Shown here one piece after another: positions 4,933-9,100 of a stretch of DNA of 9,100 nt. The stretch lies in the NCBI GenBank assembly GCA_015486685.1, contig WFRC01000148.1:1-9100 (forward strand). Reading direction: 5' to 3'. The notes below the pieces were generated by a model. That model did no database searches, was not told where the DNA came from, and saw only the letters and a list, made by a program, of their open reading frames with translations. The first letter of the stretch is position 1. Every line of letters begins with the position of its first letter. The stretch comes from Caldifarciminota bacterium (GTDB taxonomy: Bacteria; Hydrothermota; UBA3072; WFRC01). The position numbers and the translations under genes are program-made.

Positions 4933-5837
4933 TAGATTTAACTGTAAATATTGCCGGGATTAAAATGAAATCACCCATTATTCTTGCATCAGGGACCTGT
5001 GGATGGGGGCTTGAATATAAGGGATTGGTTGATTTTAACAAAGTTGGGGCAATTACTACAAAAGGGGTAAGTTTATATCCAAAGGAGGGAAATCCTCCTC
5101 CAAGAATAGCAGAAACCCCCTGCGGTATGCTTAATTCCATTGGGCTCGAGAATCCTGGTGTAGATGAATTTGTTAAGTCCCTGCCAGAAATAAAAGAACT
5201 GGGGACAAAGATTATAGTGAATATTTTTGGGGAGAGTAAGGAGGAGATATTCCATCTTGTGGAAAAGATTGAGGGTGTAGATGGCATTGAACTTAATGTG
5301 TCCTGCCCAAATGTTGAAAAGGGCGGAATGGAGTTTGGAAGGTCTCCTGAAATTACCGAAGAACTTGTAAAAGGTATAAAATCTATTACGCATATTCCTC
5401 TAATAGTGAAACTTACACCAAATACAGATAGGATTCTTGATGTTGCAAGGGCATCAGAGGAGGCAGGTGCGGATTGTTTATCTCTGGTGAATACCTATAT
5501 TGGCACAATGGTTGATATTGAAAAGAGAAGACCTGTATTAGGGAAGATTAGTGGAGGACTTTCAGGACCTGCCATTAAACCACTTGCTATTTATACACTT
5601 GTCAGGGTAAGGGAGGTAGTAAAAATTCCTATTATTGGTATGGGAGGGATAATGAATTGGAGGGATGCGCTTGAATTTTTGATAGCAGGTGCAGATGCAA
5701 TTGGTGTTGGAACAGCCTTATTTAGTGACCCGACAACACCTGAAAAAATTTATGATGGATTAAAAAAATACCTTGAAGAAAATAAAATTTATTCTATATT
5801 AAAGATAATAAATACACTGGAGGTGAAAGATGGATAA
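4929..5837 (+). CDS. pyrD: Dihydroorotate dehydrogenase, class 1B catalytic subunit PyrD
   Basis: PyrD oxidises dihydroorotate to orotate with FMN; the class 1B form works as a heterotetramer with PyrK and uses NAD+. The 302-residue product is full length. Motifs seen are A-S-G-T at 20-23, T-K-G-V at 44-47, N-S-I-G-L-E-N-P-G at 69-77, and N-V-S-C-P-N at 123-128 with Cys126 as the catalytic base that marks class 1 (class 2 has Ser). The FMN phosphate site is seen as G-M-G-G-I and G-A-D-A-I-G-V-G-T-A in the C-terminal quarter. The neighbouring pyrK confirms subtype 1B. The ATG overlaps the pyrK stop by four bases, with GAGG 11 bases upstream. The stop overlaps pyrF by eight bases. Confidence 0.97.
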   Translation: MIDLTVNIAGIKMKSPIILASGTCGWGLEYKGLVDFNKVGAITTKGVSLYPKEGNPPPRIAETPCGMLNSIGLENPGVDEFVKSLPEIKELGTKIIVNIFGESKEEIFHLVEKIEGVDGIELNVSCPNVEKGGMEFGRSPEITEELVKGIKSITHIPLIVKLTPNTDRILDVARASEEAGADCLSLVNTYIGTMVDIEKRRPVLGKISGGLSGPAIKPLAIYTLVRVREVVKIPIIGMGGIMNWRDALEFLIAGADAIGVGTALFSDPTTPEKIYDGLKKYLEENKIYSILKIINTLEVKDG

Positions 5838-6534
5838 AAAAATCATTGTTGCCCTTGATATCAGCACAAAAAAGGAAATGGTGAATATTGTAGAGGAGAT
5901 AGGTGACCTAATATCTATTTATAAAGTAGGTGCACAACTTTTTCTTAATCTTGGTAATGACGCTATAAAATTTTTGAAAGACAAGGGCAAGAAGGTATTT
6001 TTAGACCTTAAATTCCATGATATTCCTAATACTGTATCAAGGGCTGTCGAAGCATCTGTAAATCTTGGAGTGGATATGCTTACTCTACATTCCTTAGGTG
6101 GATTTGAAATGATGGAAAGTGCCCAGAAAATGGTATGGGAAAAGGGAAGAGGGAACAAGATAAAAATATTTGCGGTGACTATTTTGACAAGTCTTGATGA
6201 GGCTTTTTTAAGAGATGTAATGGGTGTTATGAAAAGAAGTTTGAGAGAGGAAGTTTTGCACCTTGCCGTACTCGCTAAAAGTGCAGGCTTAAATGGTGTT
6301 GTAGCATCTCCTTATGAAGTTAAAGATATAAAAGAAAAGTGCGGGCAGGATTTTCTTGTTTTAACACCCGGAGTAAGGCCTGAAGGTTATAGTGCCGAAG
6401 ACCAGGTAAGGGTAAAAACCCCAAAAGAGGCACTTAAAGATGGTGCTGATTACATAATCCTCGGCAGGCCTATCATTTTTGCAGGAGATAGGAAGAAGGC
6501 GGTGGAATCAATTATAGAGGAGATAAGGACGTAA
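5830..6534 (+). CDS. pyrF: Orotidine 5'-phosphate decarboxylase PyrF
   Basis: PyrF converts OMP to UMP, the last step of de novo UMP synthesis. The 234-residue product is a full-length group I enzyme. The N-terminal V-A-L-D (7-10), K32, and the catalytic D-x-K-x-x-D tetrad segment F-L-D-L-K-F-H-D-I-P-N-T at 57-68 (Asp59, Lys61, Asp64) are intact. T-P-G-V-R-P and the phosphate-binding G-A-D-Y-I-I-L-G-R-P-I motif lie near the C-terminus. The start has the best ribosome-binding site in the operon, GGAGGTGA (5819-5826), three bases before the ATG and inside the end of pyrD; the eight-base overlap makes coupling likely. The stop TAA shares its last A with the pyrE start (TAATG). Confidence 0.97.
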   Translation: MDKKIIVALDISTKKEMVNIVEEIGDLISIYKVGAQLFLNLGNDAIKFLKDKGKKVFLDLKFHDIPNTVSRAVEASVNLGVDMLTLHSLGGFEMMESAQKMVWEKGRGNKIKIFAVTILTSLDEAFLRDVMGVMKRSLREEVLHLAVLAKSAGLNGVVASPYEVKDIKEKCGQDFLVLTPGVRPEGYSAEDQVRVKTPKEALKDGADYIILGRPIIFAGDRKKAVESIIEEIRT

Positions 6535-7094
6535 TGGACGATTGGTTAACGATTTTTGAAGAGATTGGCGTAATACTTAAAGGTCATTTTTTGCTGACAT
6601 CAGGATTACATTCGGATACATATTTTGAGAAATTTAGACTTTTTGAAAAACCAAAATATGTTGAAATGGCGGGAAAATGTGTTAAAGAACATTTCAAGGA
6701 TATGTCCTTCGATTGGGTGTGTGGGCCAACGCTGGGAGGGGTTATATTTGCTTATGAAGTGGCAAGACAGATGGGAATAAATTCCTGTTATGCGGAAAGG
6801 GAAGACAATAAAAGGGTTTTAAGAAGAGGATATGATATAAAAAAGGGAGATAAAATTTTGATTATAGATGATGTGCTTACAACAGGGAAGTCCTTAAACG
6901 AAACAATTAATGTATTTGAGGGAACGGGTGCTGTTATTAAAGGGATAGCGGTGATTGTTGATAGAAGAGAAAAGCAAGACAGTCAGAGGATATTTTCTCT
7001 GTTGAGGTTTCCTGTAAAAAATTATACCCCTGAGCATTGTCCTCTTTGTAAAGCAGGTATTCCACTTACGAAAAGGGGAGGGAGTAAAGGGTGA
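6534..7094 (+). CDS. pyrE: Orotate phosphoribosyltransferase PyrE (Thermus/archaeal-like type)
   Basis: PyrE joins orotate and PRPP to give OMP, feeding PyrF. The 186-residue product contains L-L-T-S-G-L-H-S (20-27), C-G-P-T-L-G-G (63-69) and the PRPP-binding motif I-L-I-I-D-D-V-L-T-T-G-K-S (108-120) with the acidic pair Asp112/Asp113. The C-terminal P-E-H-C-P-L-C-K-A-G-I-P-L (Cys169 and Cys172) marks the subgroup found in Thermus and relatives, whose usual length is about the same. An AAGGA lies seven bases before the ATG, which overlaps the pyrF stop by one base. The TGA overlaps the following GGDEF gene by four bases (GTGA). Confidence 0.95.
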   Translation: MDDWLTIFEEIGVILKGHFLLTSGLHSDTYFEKFRLFEKPKYVEMAGKCVKEHFKDMSFDWVCGPTLGGVIFAYEVARQMGINSCYAEREDNKRVLRRGYDIKKGDKILIIDDVLTTGKSLNETINVFEGTGAVIKGIAVIVDRREKQDSQRIFSLLRFPVKNYTPEHCPLCKAGIPLTKRGGSKG

Positions 7095-8584
7095 GAGAAA
7101 AGGAAATAAGAACATTTATGGAGGCGATAGAACCCGTTTTTGCAGGGAATGATTTAGTAGTAGTTTTTGAAAAAATTTTTCAGGGAATAATGAATATTGT
7201 TCCCTGTTCTGCTGCCTCTATCCTTCTCAGGGATGAAAAAACAGGAGATTTCACTATAAGGTCATCACTAAATCTTTCGCCTGATTATGTGAAAAAGGTA
7301 AAGTTGAGAGAAGAGGAAAAGATACTTTCAACTATATTGAAGACAAAGAAGCCTTTAATCATTTCGAATATAGTGGAATATTTTGGAAAATTTGACCCTG
7401 ATTCTATACCCTGGATAAGGAAACAAGGTATCGTTGCAGTAGTAATTATTCCTATTATAAGTGATAAGGGATTGATTGGTACCCTGCATATATATTTTTC
7501 CCAGCATTATAAATTAAAAAAAGGAGATATTGAGACATTGAGACTATTTTCCCATTATACTGCGATAGCCATACAGAAAGCCCAATTTCTTATGGAAAGG
7601 GAGAGAATTATAGAAAAAATGCAGGTTATAAATAAAGTAGGTAAACATCTTGTTACATCAAGAACATTAAAAAAACTTCTTGGGGTAATCAAAAAAGAGG
7701 TATTGAGGATTACAAAAGCAACAGATATGTTTATTGCACTTTATAATAAATATAAGGGAACTATAAGTTTCGTTTTGGATACCGATATAAAAGCAAGTGG
7801 TACCTCAGAAAGGAAACTATCTTCTGGACTTACTGAATGGGTTATTATGAGTAAAAAACCTCTTCTTTTGTCTACAGGCGATGAGAAAGAGAGAAAAAAA
7901 TACGGGATTAAGTCATTTGGACAAAGGGCAAAATCCTGGCTTGGGGTACCTATAATTTATAAAAATAGTGTAAATGGTGTAATGGCAGTGCAAGATTTTA
8001 CAACGGAGTATAAATTCAATGATTTTCATAAAGAGTTGTTTATGGACATTGCCAATGAAGCCGCAATTGCAATAGAAAATGCGCGGCTTTATGAAAAATT
8101 AAAAACAATTGCCATTACAGATAGCCTTACAAGATTATCCAATAGAAGATATTTTTACAGGATGATTTCATTCTTTATACGAAAAAATACTGTGCATGAA
8201 AGAAATTTTTCTCTCGCACTCCTTGACCTTGATAATTTTAAGTTTTGTAATGATAGGTTTGGGCATACAGAGGGGGACAAAATATTGAAAAGGGCAGGGA
8301 GAATGTTGAGAAATGTTTCAAAAAAGGAAGGATTTTTGGCTTTTAGATATGGGGGTGATGAATTTTCTGCAATCTTTCCAGGAATGGAGAAGGAAAAGGC
8401 AGAAAAGATTTTAACAAAATTCTTTGAAAAATTCAAAAATGTAGGTAAAGACTGTATAACTTCAATAAGTGCAGGTATTGTGGAATATCCTGTTGATGGA
8501 TTGGAAGTTGATGAATTGATACATAAATCTGATCTGCTGCTCTACAAGGCTAAAAGGAAGGGTGGAGATAGGGTAGAACTCTAA
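7091..8584 (+). CDS. GAF-GAF-GGDEF diguanylate cyclase
   Basis: The 497-residue protein has two GAF sensor domains (about 15-165 and 190-335), joined by helical linkers, and a C-terminal GGDEF domain (about 340-497) that makes cyclic di-GMP from two GTP. There is no signal peptide or membrane segment, so it is cytosolic. The GGDEF domain looks active: D-S-L-T-R-L-S-N-R-R starts at Asp344, D-L-D-N-F-K at 379-384 supplies the metal Asp379, Asn387 lies in the guanine site, and G-G-D-E-F is at 421-425. The inhibitory I-site R-x-x-D, expected nine and six residues before the GG pair, reads K-E-G-F (412-415), so classical product inhibition is probably lost. The GTG at 7091 overlaps the pyrE stop (GTGA) and follows a GGGGAGGGAG ribosome-binding site; an in-frame ATG at 7118 is a weaker alternative. 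The GAF ligand is unknown. As the last gene of the pyr operon it probably shares its expression. Confidence 0.92.
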   Translation: MREKEIRTFMEAIEPVFAGNDLVVVFEKIFQGIMNIVPCSAASILLRDEKTGDFTIRSSLNLSPDYVKKVKLREEEKILSTILKTKKPLIISNIVEYFGKFDPDSIPWIRKQGIVAVVIIPIISDKGLIGTLHIYFSQHYKLKKGDIETLRLFSHYTAIAIQKAQFLMERERIIEKMQVINKVGKHLVTSRTLKKLLGVIKKEVLRITKATDMFIALYNKYKGTISFVLDTDIKASGTSERKLSSGLTEWVIMSKKPLLLSTGDEKERKKYGIKSFGQRAKSWLGVPIIYKNSVNGVMAVQDFTTEYKFNDFHKELFMDIANEAAIAIENARLYEKLKTIAITDSLTRLSNRRYFYRMISFFIRKNTVHERNFSLALLDLDNFKFCNDRFGHTEGDKILKRAGRMLRNVSKKEGFLAFRYGGDEFSAIFPGMEKEKAEKILTKFFEKFKNVGKDCITSISAGIVEYPVDGLEVDELIHKSDLLLYKAKRKGGDRVEL

Positions 8585-8614
8585 AATAATAAATATATAT
8601 GAGTAGTGTGTATA

Positions 8615-8686
8615 CATAAGAAGTAGGAAGTGAGAAGTAGGAATGCGGAAGTAAAAGCATAAGAAGTAGGAAGTGAGAATGCGGAA
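8615..8686. repeat. Tandem of the GAAGTAGGAAGTGAGAA word
   Basis: A 22-bp sequence beginning CATAAGAAGTAGGAAGTGAG is repeated perfectly at 8615-8636 and 8658-8679, 43 bp apart. Each copy is followed by GAATGCGGAA (8641-8650 and 8677-8686). The word is the same family as 1651-1681. Its 13-bp core TAAGAAGTAGGAA (8660-8672) is perfectly complementary to 8778-8790. Confidence 0.85.
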
Positions 8687-8692
8687 ATGTAA

Positions 8693-8720
8693 TTGGATGC
8701 TAGATGTTGGATATTGGATA
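8693..8720. repeat. TTGGAT-type degenerate word repeat
   Basis: The stretch reads TTGGATGC, TAGATG, TTGGATA, TTGGATA, four near copies of a six- to eight-base word. The strand shown has only one C. It lies between the GAAGTAGG tandem and the ACAATTAACG module. Confidence 0.6.
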
Positions 8721-8737
8721 AAATAAGCGTAGTTTTT

Positions 8738-8800
8738 ACAATTAACGCCTTACGATTTACGCTTAACGATTTTTCAGTTCCTACTTCTTACTTCCCAGTT
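8738..8800. repeat. Composite repeat: ACAATTAACG word followed by inverted GAAGTAGGAAGT word
   Basis: Bases 8738-8770 read ACAATTAACGCCTTACGATT then TACGCTTAACGAT, a tandem of (T)TAACG/TTACG words. Bases 8775-8800 are an inverted copy of the GAAGTAGGAAGT family (CCTACTTCTTACTTCCCAG at 8780-8798). The order and orientation mirror 1651-1739, so the two sites carry the same composite unit. Confidence 0.8.
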
Positions 8801-8857
8801 TATCTGGGAGTATGGAGTGCATTCTCTGTGTGAATGCGTTGTTGTCTTGCTGTTTCT

Positions 8858-8924
8858 ACAATTAACGGCTCACGCATTACGCTTTTTTTTATAACTCGGA
8901 GATTGGAACTCTAAACTCGGAATT
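8858..8924. repeat. Second ACAATTAACG module followed by an ACTCGGA word repeat
   Basis: Bases 8858-8890 read ACAATTAACGGCTCACGCAT then TACGC and a run of eight T. The first ten bases are identical to 8738-8747. After it, ACTCGGA occurs at 8894-8900 and 8915-8921 with GATTGGAACTCTAA between. The T-run might help end transcription of the + strand operon, but no strong stem precedes it. Confidence 0.65.
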
Positions 8925-8925
8925 A

Positions 8926-9100
8926 TTATTTTGATGTTTTACTTTTTTCCTTTTTTTTCGTATAGGGGTAAATCTTCTTGTTTGAGAAATAGGCTGTGCC
9001 GTTTCTTCCATTTTCTTTTACCCAGTACATTGCCATATCTGCATCTCTGATGAGGGCAAGGGCATCTCTTGATGAACCAGGGAATTCGCTTACTCCAAAA
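8926..9100 (-). CDS. C-terminus of a GGDEF-domain protein (partial)
   Basis: On the minus strand an open frame enters at the right edge and ends at TAA (8926-8928), giving 57 residues. F-G-V-S-E-F-P, L-I-R-D-A-D-M-A-M-Y and V-K-E-N-G-R-N-G match the last helix-strand section of GGDEF domains (general form G-I-x-x-Y-P, L-x-x-x-A-D-x-A-M-Y-x-A-K-x-x-G-R-N). The catalytic GGDEF motif lies outside the window, so activity cannot be judged. The usual Ala before Lys in the last helix is Val here (YWVKENG). A Lys-rich tail (KKIYPYTKKKEKSKTSK) follows the domain. The gene converges on the GAF-GAF-GGDEF gene, so two GGDEF genes lie within about 350 bp of each other. Confidence 0.9.
   Translation of the reverse strand, partial: FGVSEFPGSSRDALALIRDADMAMYWVKENGRNGTAYFSNKKIYPYTKKKEKSKTSK

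Larger units (their letters stand above)
8585..8925. other. Convergent intergenic spacer filled with repeat modules
   Basis: This 341-bp stretch separates two converging GGDEF genes. It holds almost nothing but repeat words (8615-8686, 8693-8720, 8738-8770, 8775-8800, 8858-8924) and small hairpins: TCCCAG/CTGGGA (8793-8798 with 8804-8809), GCATTC/GAATGC (8819-8824 with 8832-8837) and TAAGCGTA/TACGCTTA (8724-8731 with 8758-8765). None is followed by a convincing T-run, so I call no standard terminator. I see no open reading frame or RNA gene. Confidence 0.7.

Noticed and set aside
4200..5393. Long reverse-strand open frames opposite pyrK and pyrD
   Set aside because: They lie antisense to well-supported enzymes, have no family resemblance, and arise from the codon bias of the + strand genes.
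8615..8686. CRISPR-like spacing (22-bp repeats 43 bp apart)
   Set aside because: There are only two units, the intervening sequence is made of the same words, and no cas genes are nearby.
8793..8837. TCCCAG/CTGGGA and GCATTC/GAATGC hairpins as terminators of the converging genes
   Set aside because: The stems are only 6 bp and have no T-run on either side, and they overlap repeat words that explain part of the symmetry.

Overview
The window comes from an AT-rich bacterial chromosome. It carries core genes (phospholipid synthesis, an outer-membrane-type protein, most of a pyrimidine operon, two c-di-GMP synthase-type genes) separated by repeat-filled spacers. The organism is probably a diderm anaerobe. 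The evidence is a BamD-like TPR lipoprotein beginning CAYYNTFYNA, a putative beta-barrel protein, and a class 1B (PyrK-dependent, NAD-linked) dihydroorotate dehydrogenase. The style resembles uncultured lineages around WOR-3/Stahlbacteria or the FCB group. That placement is inference from memory, not a search result.

Layout. Bases 1-140 (-) hold the N-terminus of a membrane protein that resembles the dolichol/diacylglycerol kinase-CTP transferase group. Bases 141-379 are a spacer made of several short repeat families. Bases 380-964 (-) are plsY, directly abutting a putative outer-membrane beta-barrel gene (965-1630, -). Bases 1631-1888 contain a composite repeat and what may be a hicB antitoxin relic. 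Bases 1889-2604 (-) are an overlapping MNT nucleotidyltransferase/HEPN pair, a candidate toxin-antitoxin module. It has a perfect consensus sigma-70-type promoter (TTGACA, 17 bp, TATAAT) that predicts a leaderless GTG-start mRNA. Bases 2620-2897 hold a 101-bp element with perfect 10-bp inverted ends, GGGGTCAGTC/GACTGACCCC.

A tightly packed + strand operon follows: TPR lipoprotein (2898), pyrK, pyrD, pyrF, pyrE and a GAF-GAF-GGDEF protein (ending 8584). Every junction overlaps by 1 to 32 bases, so translational coupling is likely. PyrK and PyrD form the electron-transferring dihydroorotate dehydrogenase, PyrE makes OMP and PyrF makes UMP. The first three pathway steps (carAB, pyrB, pyrC) are not in this window. 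The GGDEF protein, whose start overlaps the pyrE stop, places a c-di-GMP output in the same transcription unit as UMP synthesis.

Bases 8585-8925 are a convergent spacer packed with the repeat families also found at 1651-1739. Bases 8926-9100 (-) are the C-terminus of a second GGDEF protein. I saw no tRNA, rRNA, CRISPR array, transposase or integrase. The most unusual signals are the shared composite repeat modules in the spacers, the leaderless promoter of the MNT/HEPN pair, and the diguanylate cyclase inside the pyr operon.
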